Source of the DNA: a virus
Direction: 5' to 3' (one strand)
Length of the DNA: 27,445 bases
IMG/VR virus record: IMGVR_UViG_3300047550_004621
Span: 1-27,445 of that record
Shown here: positions 15,150 to 23,019 of the stretch, in pieces
How positions within the stretch are numbered: position 1 is the first letter of the stretch
How the letters are laid out: every line of letters starts with the position of its first letter
Position numbers and translations under genes: made by a program
Notes under the pieces: model-generated
What the model was told of the DNA's origin: nothing
What the model saw: the letters and a program-made list of their open reading frames with translations, nothing else
The model's database searches: none

Positions 15150-15893
15150 ATGGCAGTCCCAGCAACAAGAGCAGATTTCAAGGAATATTGCCTTCGCAAA
15201 CTAGGTAAGCCAGTTATTGAGATTAACGTTGATGATGATCAAGTCGAAGATCGTATTGATGAATCTCTGAAATATTATTACGACTATCATTTTGATGGAT
15301 CAGAAAGAATATTTTATCAACATCAAGTAACTGCTAATACTAAAACAGACAAATACATAACATTACCTGAAAACATCATTGGGGCTGTAAGGATTTTCCA
15401 AATTGGAGATCCTTCAATGAAATCTAGTGACATGTTTAATATTAGATATCAAATTGCTCTTAATGATTTGTATCAATTAACTACTGTATCATTAATACCA
15501 TACTATATGGCGATGCAGCATCTTGGTACTATAACAGAATTGTTAGTGGGACAACAACCTATCAGATATAACAGACATACAAATAAATGTTACATTGATA
15601 TGGACTGGACTAAAATAAATGTTGGTGAGTATCTTTTAGTTGAAGCATATGAAGTAATTAACCCAGATACTTACACTGATGCTTGGGGTGATCGATGGCT
15701 TCAGCATTACTGTACTGCTAAAATTAAATATCAATGGGGAACAAATCTAACTAAGTTTACTGGAATGCAACTTCCTGGTGGTGTTCAATTTAATGGTGAA
15801 AAGATACTTGACGATGCAAAAACTGAAATAGACAAACTTGAGCAAGAAATGATTTCAAGTTATTCATTACCAGTAATGGATATGATAGGTTAA
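15150..15893 (+). CDS. 13: Neck protein gp13
   Basis: A 247-aa homologue of T4 gp13, the neck protein that with gp14 closes the filled head and makes the site to which the tail joins. The N-terminus (RADFKEYCLRKLGKPVIEIN, then DDQVEDRIDESLKYYYDYHF) is the signature of the family in marine T4-like phages. It is shorter than T4 gp13 (309 aa), as in cyanophages. Position (first of the gp13-14-15-16-17 series) confirms the call. The ribosome binding site lies inside a stable hairpin (15117-15146), which suggests translation is tied to a late transcript starting within it. Confidence 0.88.
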   Translation: MAVPATRADFKEYCLRKLGKPVIEINVDDDQVEDRIDESLKYYYDYHFDGSERIFYQHQVTANTKTDKYITLPENIIGAVRIFQIGDPSMKSSDMFNIRYQIALNDLYQLTTVSLIPYYMAMQHLGTITELLVGQQPIRYNRHTNKCYIDMDWTKINVGEYLLVEAYEVINPDTYTDAWGDRWLQHYCTAKIKYQWGTNLTKFTGMQLPGGVQFNGEKILDDAKTEIDKLEQEMISSYSLPVMDMIG

Positions 15894-15894
15894 A

Positions 15895-16623
15895 GTGGCA
15901 ACTAATTTTTATTTCAACAACTTTACTTCCTCAGCAGAACAAGATTTAATTGCTGAGTTGGTTTTGGAGTCCATAAAAATTTATGGCCTTGATGTTTATT
16001 ATATTCCTAAAAGGGAAGTAGATAAAGACAAGATATATGGTGAAGATTCTTTAGTAGAGTACAATACTTCCTACTTAGTTGATATGTACGTTAAAAATGT
16101 TGATGGTTTTGAAGGTGAAGGAGATTTTCTTTCCAAGTTTAATATAGAAATAAGAGATCAAATAACATTTACAGTTTCAAAAAGAAATTTTGAAAATGAA
16201 ATTAGTAGACAAGAATCAGGCATTTTAAGGCCTCAAGAAGGAGATTTAATTTTCTTTCCTCTCAACAATAAAGTATTTCAAATCAAGTTTGTTGAACATG
16301 AAGCTGTTTTTTATCAAATAGGTTCTTTACAAATGTATGATTTAAAATGTGAGCTATTTGAATATAGTAATGAAGTAATGAATACTGGTTTTGACCTGAT
16401 TGATAATCTACAAAATAACTTCTCAACTTCATTTAATAATTTTGCTCTCTTGACTGAAAATGGATTAGAAATTACTGATGAAGAAAGATATACAATAACA
16501 AGAGAAGAGTTTGATTTAGATACTCAAGATACATTGGCAGATAATGATGATATTGAAATAGAAGCTGATGGAATATTAGATTTTACTGAAGCCGATCCGT
16601 TTAGTGAAGGGGGTAGATTCTAA
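15895..16623 (+). CDS. 14: Neck protein gp14
   Basis: A 242-aa homologue of T4 gp14 (256 aa), partner of gp13 in the neck and needed for head completion and tail joining. The N-terminal NFYFNNFTSSAEQDLIAELV followed by ESIKIYGLDVYYIP is characteristic, as is the acidic C-terminus. Translation begins at a GTG one base after the gp13 stop (TAAAGTG); the first in-frame ATG is too far in, and the homologous N-terminus begins at the GTG. The stop overlaps the gp15 ATG (TAATG). Order and length both agree with the T4 neck operon. Confidence 0.88.
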   Translation: MATNFYFNNFTSSAEQDLIAELVLESIKIYGLDVYYIPKREVDKDKIYGEDSLVEYNTSYLVDMYVKNVDGFEGEGDFLSKFNIEIRDQITFTVSKRNFENEISRQESGILRPQEGDLIFFPLNNKVFQIKFVEHEAVFYQIGSLQMYDLKCELFEYSNEVMNTGFDLIDNLQNNFSTSFNNFALLTENGLEITDEERYTITREEFDLDTQDTLADNDDIEIEADGILDFTEADPFSEGGRF

Positions 16624-17441
16624 TGTTCGGTCACGTTTTCTATCATGATACAATTAGAAAGTATGTAATTTTGTTTGGTACATTATTTAACGAAGTTTAT
16701 ATTAATAGACCAAATACAGAAAGAAAAATAATACAAACTATCAAAGTTCCTATTTCTTATGGTCCTAAAGATAAAATGCTTGCTAGGATCGATGGTGATC
16801 CTAATTTAAGTAGACCTGCTATAGTACTTCCAAGAATGGGATTTGAGCTTACTGATATAAGTTATGCTTCAGAAAGAAAACTTAATACATTGCAAAAACA
16901 TGTAGCAGTCAATTCTTCTGATGCAAATACTTTAAAATATCAATACATGCAAGTTCCTTATAACTTTAACTTTACTTTATCAATAGCTGTTAAAAATGCT
17001 GATGATGGCACTAGAATTTTAGAACAAATACTACCTTTTTTTACACCTAGTTGGAATTCTACTGTAGAATTAATTCCTGAACTTGGATTAAAACTTGATA
17101 TACCTGTAATTTTAAACGACGTTACTTCTCAAGATACATATGAAGGTGACTTTTTAACTAGAAGAGCTCTTATTTGGACTTTAAACTTTACTTTGAAAGG
17201 TTATGTTTTTGGACCAATCAGATCTAGCGAAGTGATAAAATTAGCAAATACAAACTTTTATGATACAACAATATATGATAATATTGATACAGCAGTTGGT
17301 GCTGCAGATGTAGTTTCCTCGGTAGATGTCAAACCTGGGTTGCTTGCAAATGGTTCACCAACATCTAATTCTTCTTTAACTATTAGTGTGGACCAAATAG
17401 ATGCAAACGATAACTATGGATACATCGTCACAAAAACCTGA
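16623..17441 (+). CDS. 15: Tail sheath stabiliser and completion protein gp15
   Basis: A 272-aa protein, the same length as T4 gp15, which caps the tail terminus and mediates head-tail joining. Typical features: N-terminal GHVFYHDTIRKYVILFGTLF, then PISYGPKDKMLARID, LPRMGFELTDI and the FTLKGYVFGPI segment near residue 200. The ATG shares a base with the gp14 stop. The 3' end overlaps the terminase small subunit gene by about 41 bases. Assignment rests on motif likeness and perfect T4 gene order. Confidence 0.9.
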   Translation: MFGHVFYHDTIRKYVILFGTLFNEVYINRPNTERKIIQTIKVPISYGPKDKMLARIDGDPNLSRPAIVLPRMGFELTDISYASERKLNTLQKHVAVNSSDANTLKYQYMQVPYNFNFTLSIAVKNADDGTRILEQILPFFTPSWNSTVELIPELGLKLDIPVILNDVTSQDTYEGDFLTRRALIWTLNFTLKGYVFGPIRSSEVIKLANTNFYDTTIYDNIDTAVGAADVVSSVDVKPGLLANGSPTSNSSLTISVDQIDANDNYGYIVTKT

Positions 17442-17799
17442 TGTTATAGCTAACACTCTAGATCTTGTACCTTTAAAAGATAATAAAGAAAATAATAATC
17501 ATATCGTAGATGATTATGAGTATGCTCGAGGAAGCATGATTAATGTTATTGAAAAAGGACAAGAGGCTTTGAATGATATGTTAGATGTAGCACAAAGGTC
17601 TCAACATCCAAGAGGATATGAAGTTGTAGCTACATTAATAAGCACTTTAGCAAATGCAAATAAAGACCTTCTAGATCTTACTAAAAAGAAAAAAGAATTA
17701 GAACAAAATTCTGATGGTGGACCATCTACAGTAAATAATAATCTTTATATTGGTTCAACAGCTGATTTACTAAAGCTACTTAAAAAACCTAATGAATAA
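17401..17799 (+). CDS. 16: Terminase small subunit gp16
   Basis: A 132-aa protein placed exactly where T4 gp16 lies, just before the large terminase. T4 gp16 (164 aa) forms rings that bind DNA and stimulate gp17 during packaging. The central region (ARGSMINVIEKGQEALNDML, then HPRGYEVVATLISTLANANK) is helical as expected for the oligomerisation core, and the C-terminus NNLYIGSTADLLKLLKK is a typical ending. The start is uncertain: ATG 17401 overlaps gp15 by 41 bases, and ATG 17416 is equally possible; neither has a strong ribosome binding site. Its end overlaps gp17 by 8 bases. Confidence 0.85.
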   Translation: MQTITMDTSSQKPDVIANTLDLVPLKDNKENNNHIVDDYEYARGSMINVIEKGQEALNDMLDVAQRSQHPRGYEVVATLISTLANANKDLLDLTKKKKELEQNSDGGPSTVNNNLYIGSTADLLKLLKKPNE

Positions 17800-19414
17800 T
17801 GGATATCTTGGTAACACCAAGTTAAAAAAACCTAATGTTAGGCATCAATATACACCAGAGCAAATAGAAGAGTATGTTAAATGTGCTCAAGATGGAGTTT
17901 ACTTTGTAAAAACTTATGTAAAAATTGTTCATGTTGATAAAGGTATAGTAAACTTTGATCTTTGGCCTTTTCAAGAAAAGTTTATATCAACAGCAATAAG
18001 AGAACGTTTTGTAGTAGCTAAAATGCCTCGTCAGGTTGGAAAAACAACTACGATCGCAGCTATGATTCTTCATATGGCTTTATTTACTGAAAATTATAAT
18101 GTTGCTATTCTTGCTAACAAAGAAAAGCAATCAAAAGAAATACTTTCTAGAATAAAGTTAGCATATGAAAATTTACCTAAATGGATGCAACAAGGTATTG
18201 TAGAATGGAATAAAGGAAACATAGAATTAGAAAACGGTTCTAAGATTTTAGCAAGTTCTACAACATCAAGTGCTATTCGTGGTGGATCGTTTAACTTGGT
18301 TTACTTAGATGAGTTTGCTTTTGTTCCTGATAATATACAAGAAGACTTCTTTAAATCAGTATACCCAACAATTTCATCTGGCCAGACAACTAAAATCCTT
18401 GTCACATCTACTCCAAACGGTCTCAATCTATTCTATAAATTATGGGTTGATAGTGAGGAAGGAAGGAATAATTTTAAAAGAGTATCTGTTCATTGGAGTG
18501 ATGTACCTGGAAGAGATGAAGCATGGAAAGAAGAGACTATTAAGAATACTTCACAGGAACAATTTGATCAAGAGTTTGAATGCGAGTTCTTAGGATCTAC
18601 AAACACATTGATATCACCCCAGACCATTAGAAGGCTAGTGTTTAAAACACCTACGAAAGCTTCTGATGAAGGGCTTAGAATATATTCAGATCCCGTACCT
18701 AATGGATTATATACGATGGTTGTTGATACGTCAAGAGGCAAAGGTTTGGACTACTCAGCATTTATTGTAGTAGATGTATCACAAGTACCTTATAAGACCG
18801 TTGCAACTTTTAGAAATAATGAGACACCATCAATCATCTACCCTACTATAGTCGAGCAAACAGCAAAGTATTTCAATTATGCTCAAGTATTGATAGAAAC
18901 AAACGATGTTGGTCAACAAGTAGCTGACATATTAAGAGACGATTTAGAATATGATAATATCATTTATACTACCTCAGACTCTAAGAATGGACAGATTATT
19001 ACAGGAGGATTCAATGGTGTCAAGTCTCCTGGTGTCAAGACATCCAAGCAAGTTAAGAGAATTGGATGTCAAGTGTTTAAAACTCTTTTGGAAAATAACA
19101 AACTTATTATTAATGATTATCATACAATCCAAGAGATTTCTAGGTTTGCATTGAAGGGTAAATCGTACGAAGCTGAAGATGGAAATGATGATTTAGTAAT
19201 GTGCCATGTTCTTTTTGCTTGGATGAGTACACAACCTTACTTTAGAGAACTAACAAGCATTGACTTAAGGTTAAAACTATATAATGAACAACAAAAAATG
19301 CTCGAAGAGAGCACTTTGCCATTTGGTTTTATTAATGATGGTAACAAACAAATAAAAGAATTTGAAGTTGTAGAGCTTGAGAATATGAGTTTTGATGAGT
19401 GGATGAGGACGTAA
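17792..19414 (+). CDS. 17: Terminase large subunit gp17 (packaging ATPase and nuclease)
   Basis: A 540-aa DNA-packaging motor and headful nuclease, homologous to T4 gp17 (610 aa). ATPase domain: Walker A-like PRQVGKTTT (79-87), Walker B NLVYLDE with Asp173 and catalytic Glu174, and coupling motif ILVTSTP (202-208). Nuclease domain (RNase H fold): VVDTSRGKGLDYSAF with Asp312 corresponding to the first T4 acidic residue, VLIETN with Glu369, and GNDDLVM with Asp466/Asp467. All catalytic residues are intact and there is no intein or intron. It starts 8 bases inside gp16, implying coupled translation, and acts with gp16 at the portal gp20 encoded downstream. Confidence 0.96.
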   Translation: MNNGYLGNTKLKKPNVRHQYTPEQIEEYVKCAQDGVYFVKTYVKIVHVDKGIVNFDLWPFQEKFISTAIRERFVVAKMPRQVGKTTTIAAMILHMALFTENYNVAILANKEKQSKEILSRIKLAYENLPKWMQQGIVEWNKGNIELENGSKILASSTTSSAIRGGSFNLVYLDEFAFVPDNIQEDFFKSVYPTISSGQTTKILVTSTPNGLNLFYKLWVDSEEGRNNFKRVSVHWSDVPGRDEAWKEETIKNTSQEQFDQEFECEFLGSTNTLISPQTIRRLVFKTPTKASDEGLRIYSDPVPNGLYTMVVDTSRGKGLDYSAFIVVDVSQVPYKTVATFRNNETPSIIYPTIVEQTAKYFNYAQVLIETNDVGQQVADILRDDLEYDNIIYTTSDSKNGQIITGGFNGVKSPGVKTSKQVKRIGCQVFKTLLENNKLIINDYHTIQEISRFALKGKSYEAEDGNDDLVMCHVLFAWMSTQPYFRELTSIDLRLKLYNEQQKMLEESTLPFGFINDGNKQIKEFEVVELENMSFDEWMRT

Positions 19415-19425
19415 AACCCTTGATT

Positions 19426-19433
19426 TATAAATA
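19426..19433 (+). promoter_or_regulatory. T4-type late promoter, distal copy before gp18
   Basis: Exact TATAAATA, 12 bases after the gp17 stop and 49 bases before the gp18 start. It is the first of two boxes 25 bases apart. Confidence 0.7.
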
Positions 19434-19450
19434 GTTTGTATCCGTTCTTG

Positions 19451-19458
19451 TATAAATA
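19451..19458 (+). promoter_or_regulatory. T4-type late promoter, proximal copy before gp18
   Basis: Exact TATAAATA, 24 bases before the chosen gp18 ATG. It is the second of a tandem pair, consistent with the very high sheath protein demand late in infection. Confidence 0.78.
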
Positions 19459-19482
19459 AAATTCATTTTTTGGGAGATGAAC

Positions 19483-21552
19483 ATGCCTTTCCAAGTTAGT
19501 CCAGGCGTAAATGTATCAGAAATTGACCTGACTACGGTAGTTCCTGCAGTCTCTACAACAGAAGGTGCCTTTGCTGGTGTATTCCGTTGGGGTCCTGTTA
19601 GCGAGAGAGTTTTAATTGACTCTGAGCAAAGTCTAGTTGCTAGATTCGGAAGACCTACAAGTCATAATCCTGAGACATTCTTTACTGCCGCAAACTTTTT
19701 ATCGTATGGTAATAAACTTTATGTTGTTAGAGTAGCTAATACTACTGGTAATGCTGATAGTTCAGGAGCAGTTGCGTTTTCTGCTATAGCTAATTCAGGT
19801 CCTGTTACAAACACACAACTACAATCAGCTATAGTTAAAAACGAAGATTCATATGATTCAGCTACGTTCAATGCAAACGTTTTCTTTGTAGCAAAATATC
19901 CAGGAGACCTTGGAAATTCGTTAAAAATTTCTGTTTGTGATTCTTCTAATCAATTTAGTTCCAATGCACATCTCAACAATGGTGATGCTAATATTGCAGC
20001 TGGAGAACTGACAGCAACTGTTGGAAATACAATTCTAAGAATTTCTTTGTCTAATACAGCTACTGGAACTTTAGCAGAAGCAAATACTCAGGCTAATACA
20101 TTGATCGGTACGTTAACAGTTGGGGATTACGTGAGAGTAGGTAATTCAACAATTGGTGAGCAGTACATGAAAGTTTCTTCTGTAGACTCCGCTCCAACAG
20201 CAAATTCAACTCATAGATTCTTTGATATTACTTGTGAAACAAAGTTTCAATTATCAACCGCATTTACCGGAAATACACTTCCAAGATTCTGGGAATACTA
20301 TAACGCAGTCGACGGTGCTCCAGGACAATCCAATTACGTTCTAAATTTTGGTAACACTAGTGCAAATGATGAGCTTCATGTAGTTGTTTCCGACGAAGAT
20401 GGAGTTATTAGTGGAGTTCCTGGTACCATACTAGAAGTGTTTGAAAGAGTATCTAGAGCGACAGATGCTAAATCAGATGATGGCGCAAGCATCTACTACA
20501 AAAATGCTCTAAACAACTCTTCAGCATATGTTTATTGGGGAAATCAAAGAAGTGGAGCTTCTGTAGCAAACGCTGCTTCTATTGCTTCTTCAACTAACAG
20601 CAAACCTCAGACAATTAACTTTAATGCTGGTACAGATGCAAATAACGAAACAAACGTTGCTTTGGGAACATTGTTAGCAGGTTATGATTTGTTTACTTCA
20701 GCAGAAGATGTTGATGTCTCTTTGATCCTTACTGGAAAATCCAGAGGAGGTACTAATGGAGAACAGATTGGTAATTACCTAATTGATAATATTGCAGAAG
20801 TTCGTAGAGATTGTGTTGTATTTGTTTCTCCAGATAAGGATGACGTTGTTAACAACGCAGGAGATGAAGGTAATGATGTTGTAACCTTTAGAAATAGCAT
20901 GAGAAGCTCTTCATATGCTGTTTTGGATTCAGGTTACAAATATCAATACGACAAATATAATGATGTGTATCGTTGGATTCCTCTCAATGGTGACATTGCA
21001 GGTCTTTGTGTTAGAACAGATGATCAAAGAGATCCATGGTTCTCACCAGCTGGTTATAACAGAGGTCAAGTAAAAAATATTATTAAACTAGCTTACAATC
21101 CAACAAAAGCTTACAGAGATCTTCTCTATAAAAATGGAGTTAATCCTGTAGTTACTTTCCCTGGTCAAGGAACAGTGTTGTTTGGTGACAAAACGTTGTT
21201 AGCCAAACCAAGTGCGTTTGATAGGATCAATGTTCGTAGATTGTTCATTGTTCTTGAAAAGGCAATTGCTACAGCTGCTAAATTTACACTATTTGAATTC
21301 AATGATGATTTCACTAGAGCTCAGTTTAGAAATTTAGTTGAGCCTTTCCTAAGAGATGTTCAAGGAAGACGTGGAATTTATGATTTCAAGGTAGTGTGTG
21401 ATGGAACAAATAATACAGGTGAGGTTATTGATAGAAACGAATTTGTTGGAGACATCTATATCAAACCAGCAAAGTCAATTAACTTTATTCAGTTGAACTT
21501 TGTTGCAGTTAGAACAGGAGTAGAATTTTCGGAGGTCGTAGGACAATTCTGA
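19483..21552 (+). CDS. 18: Tail sheath protein gp18
   Basis: A contractile tail sheath subunit, 689 aa from the chosen start (T4 gp18 is 659 aa). The N-terminus VSPGVNVSEIDLTTVVPAVS and then AFAGVFRWGP is typical of sheath proteins. The conserved C-terminal part includes LAYNPTKAYRDLLYKNGVNP, FGDKTLLAKPSAFDRINVRR and the VCDGTNNTGEVIDRN strand. An ATG at 19477 directly abuts GGGAG (19472-19476), so the ATG at 19483, 6 bases after it, is the better start. Two tandem late promoter boxes precede it and a strong terminator follows, so it may be made from its own abundant transcript, separately from gp19. It contracts around the gp19 tube to drive DNA delivery. Confidence 0.95.
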   Translation: MPFQVSPGVNVSEIDLTTVVPAVSTTEGAFAGVFRWGPVSERVLIDSEQSLVARFGRPTSHNPETFFTAANFLSYGNKLYVVRVANTTGNADSSGAVAFSAIANSGPVTNTQLQSAIVKNEDSYDSATFNANVFFVAKYPGDLGNSLKISVCDSSNQFSSNAHLNNGDANIAAGELTATVGNTILRISLSNTATGTLAEANTQANTLIGTLTVGDYVRVGNSTIGEQYMKVSSVDSAPTANSTHRFFDITCETKFQLSTAFTGNTLPRFWEYYNAVDGAPGQSNYVLNFGNTSANDELHVVVSDEDGVISGVPGTILEVFERVSRATDAKSDDGASIYYKNALNNSSAYVYWGNQRSGASVANAASIASSTNSKPQTINFNAGTDANNETNVALGTLLAGYDLFTSAEDVDVSLILTGKSRGGTNGEQIGNYLIDNIAEVRRDCVVFVSPDKDDVVNNAGDEGNDVVTFRNSMRSSSYAVLDSGYKYQYDKYNDVYRWIPLNGDIAGLCVRTDDQRDPWFSPAGYNRGQVKNIIKLAYNPTKAYRDLLYKNGVNPVVTFPGQGTVLFGDKTLLAKPSAFDRINVRRLFIVLEKAIATAAKFTLFEFNDDFTRAQFRNLVEPFLRDVQGRRGIYDFKVVCDGTNNTGEVIDRNEFVGDIYIKPAKSINFIQLNFVAVRTGVEFSEVVGQF

Positions 21553-21567
21553 TACATTAGTAACTGA

Positions 21568-22344
21568 TCAAATGGGTGGTTCGAAAGACCACCCATTTTT
21601 TTTATGCTTAATTTGATAACAAAGAGTTGTGTATTTAATTTCGGGAAAGTCAGTGTTAGCTTCCCTTATAGAATTATATCTTTTATTTAAATAATACACA
21701 GGTTTACTTGCTACCTTAAGACTTGCCATAATAATTTTATGTTTATTTTTTATAAGATCATCAAACATTGGATTATTTAATGAAGTGTAAATTGATTTTT
21801 TCTGCCTTCCTTTTTCTGTAAGTCTATTAATTTTATTTTTATTAGAAATTTTTTGTTTAGTTTCATTACTATGTTTTTTTCCAAACATTGGGTTATTTTC
21901 TGCTAATAGCTTTTGACCATGTCCTTTTAAATAACCTTCTGATAAAAAGTCCTTTAACAAATCCTTTCTTATAAGAGTTTTTTTACCTTGTTTATGAACC
22001 CATATCCTATTTCTTTTAGAATCAGACATTATTTGTCTTATTCTTTCATCATATTCAATCGCTCCTGAAATATTTTTATTAAGCCATTTATCATTGTATA
22101 AAACTTTAATCCTTCTTAATACTTTCTTTTCCCATTCAATGGCATCTTTAGATTGGTTAAATTCTTTCCTTATTTCTCTTAATGGAGGCATTCCATATTT
22201 AATCATACATTCATGAACAAGTTTTGAGGAAGTAAAATATTTGACTAAAAATTCGGAACAACAACAACCTTTTTTATACCTGACACCATAATAATATAAG
22301 TTATGATCAGGCCATCCTATTAAATAAGTATAAGGTTTTTTCAT
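21568..22344 (-). CDS. GIY-YIG-like homing endonuclease with NUMOD motifs
   Basis: A 258-aa minus-strand protein, the only reversed gene, inserted between gp18 and gp19, which are adjacent in T4. N-terminus: YLIGWPDHNLYYYGVR (7-22), a divergent GIY-YIG motif, with a Glu-rich EWEKK near 70-74 that could hold the catalytic Glu. Middle: RNRIWVHKQGKKTLI and FLSEGYLKG, seen in phage homing endonucleases. Then a NUMOD3-type DNA-binding motif NNPMFGKKHSNETKQKIS (150-167), a second NNPMF (190-194), and a NUMOD1-like helix-turn-helix (KPVYYLNKRYNSIREA, 214-229). Such freestanding enzymes spread by cutting phages that lack them. Its own TATAAATA lies upstream, and no clear ribosome binding site is seen. 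It is rich in Lys and more AT-rich than its neighbours. Confidence 0.82.
   Translation of the reverse strand: MKKPYTYLIGWPDHNLYYYGVRYKKGCCCSEFLVKYFTSSKLVHECMIKYGMPPLREIRKEFNQSKDAIEWEKKVLRRIKVLYNDKWLNKNISGAIEYDERIRQIMSDSKRNRIWVHKQGKKTLIRKDLLKDFLSEGYLKGHGQKLLAENNPMFGKKHSNETKQKISNKNKINRLTEKGRQKKSIYTSLNNPMFDDLIKNKHKIIMASLKVASKPVYYLNKRYNSIREANTDFPEIKYTTLCYQIKHKKNGWSFEPPI
21570..21603 (+). terminator. Rho-independent terminator after gp18
   Basis: AAATGGGTGGT (21570-21580) pairs perfectly with ACCACCCATTT (21588-21598) around a 7-base loop, followed by a T run to 21603 (eight T including the arm end). It is 17 bases past the gp18 stop on the + strand. The same DNA encodes the last residues of the minus-strand endonuclease, whose stop lies at 21568-21570. 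No T run exists for the minus direction. Confidence 0.92.
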
Positions 22345-22372
22345 TTTTTTATGTGAGAGCGATATTGTAGGA

Positions 22373-22380
22373 TATTTATA
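22373..22380 (-). promoter_or_regulatory. Minus-strand late promoter for the endonuclease
   Basis: The + strand TATTTATA reads TATAAATA on the minus strand, 28 bases before the endonuclease ATG. It is back to back with the gp19 box at 22392. Confidence 0.62.
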
Positions 22381-22391
22381 AAATATTTTGT

Positions 22392-22399
22392 TATAAATA
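22392..22399 (+). promoter_or_regulatory. T4-type late promoter for gp19
   Basis: Exact TATAAATA, 22 bases before the gp19 ATG, with AGAGGAG (22408-22414) as a strong ribosome binding site. It is needed because the terminator after gp18 and the reversed endonuclease cut gp19 off from upstream transcription. Confidence 0.82.
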
Positions 22400-22421
22400 A
22401 AACATATAGAGGAGAAACAAC

Positions 22422-22976
22422 ATGGCTTTTAATGTAAACGAGATCAGAAGTCAACTAACACTTGGAGGAGCGAGACAATCGCTTTTCCAAGTGCAGTTCA
22501 CTAATCCTGCTAACTCTGTTGCCGATATCAAAGTCCCTTTTTTATGTAAAGCATCTCAGATTCCAGCATCAACTTTAGGAGTAATTGAAGTACCTTACTT
22601 CGGTCGTAAAGTTAGACTAGCTGGTGATAGAGTGTTTGCTGATTGGTCAGTTACTGTGATCAACGACGAAGACTTCTTAATTAGAAATGCACTTGAAGAA
22701 TGGTCAGCTACTATTAATTCTCATCAAGGTAACTTGAGAGGATTTGGAGCAGCTAGTCCTTTACTTTATAAATCAACAGCAGAAGTAACACAATACTCAA
22801 AAACAGGAACAATTCTCAGAGTATATAAATTTAATGGTATATTCCCAACAGAGATCTCTCCAATAGAGATGTCTTGGGAATCAACTGATACTATTGAAGA
22901 GTTTAATGTTACCTTCCAATATGATTGGTGGGAGGTTTCAGGTGGTATTACTGGCCAAGCTGGCACTACTACCTAA
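22422..22976 (+). CDS. 19: Tail tube protein gp19
   Basis: A 184-aa tail tube subunit (T4 gp19 is 163 aa) that stacks as hexamers inside the sheath. The N-terminus MAFNVNEIRSQLTLGGARQS, followed by LFQVQFTNP, then CKASQIPASTLGVIEVPYFG and VRLAGDRVFADW is the standard T4-like tube pattern. The later SPIEMSWESTDTIEEFNVTF segment is also conserved. It has its own late promoter box and a strong ribosome binding site. It lies directly after the reversed endonuclease, which separates it from its sheath partner. A GC-rich hairpin follows the stop. Confidence 0.94.
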   Translation: MAFNVNEIRSQLTLGGARQSLFQVQFTNPANSVADIKVPFLCKASQIPASTLGVIEVPYFGRKVRLAGDRVFADWSVTVINDEDFLIRNALEEWSATINSHQGNLRGFGAASPLLYKSTAEVTQYSKTGTILRVYKFNGIFPTEISPIEMSWESTDTIEEFNVTFQYDWWEVSGGITGQAGTTT

Positions 22977-22983
22977 TATATAA

Positions 22984-23005
22984 AGTGGGGCTCTCAAGCC
23001 CCACT
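22984..23005 (+). other. GC-rich hairpin between gp19 and gp20
   Basis: AGTGGGGCT (22984-22992) pairs perfectly with AGCCCCACT (22997-23005) around a 4-base loop. No T run follows (AATATGG), so full termination is doubtful. It sits just before the gp20 ribosome binding site (GGAG 23011-23014). It could attenuate transcription, protect the 3' end of the abundant tube mRNA, or mark a processing site. Confidence 0.75.
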
Positions 23006-23019
23006 AATATGGAGTAAAT

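Noticed and set aside
22979-22986. TATAAAGT as a late promoter for gp20
   Set aside because: Only 6 of 8 matches, and it overlaps the start of the GC-rich hairpin; position relative to the ATG differs from the good boxes.
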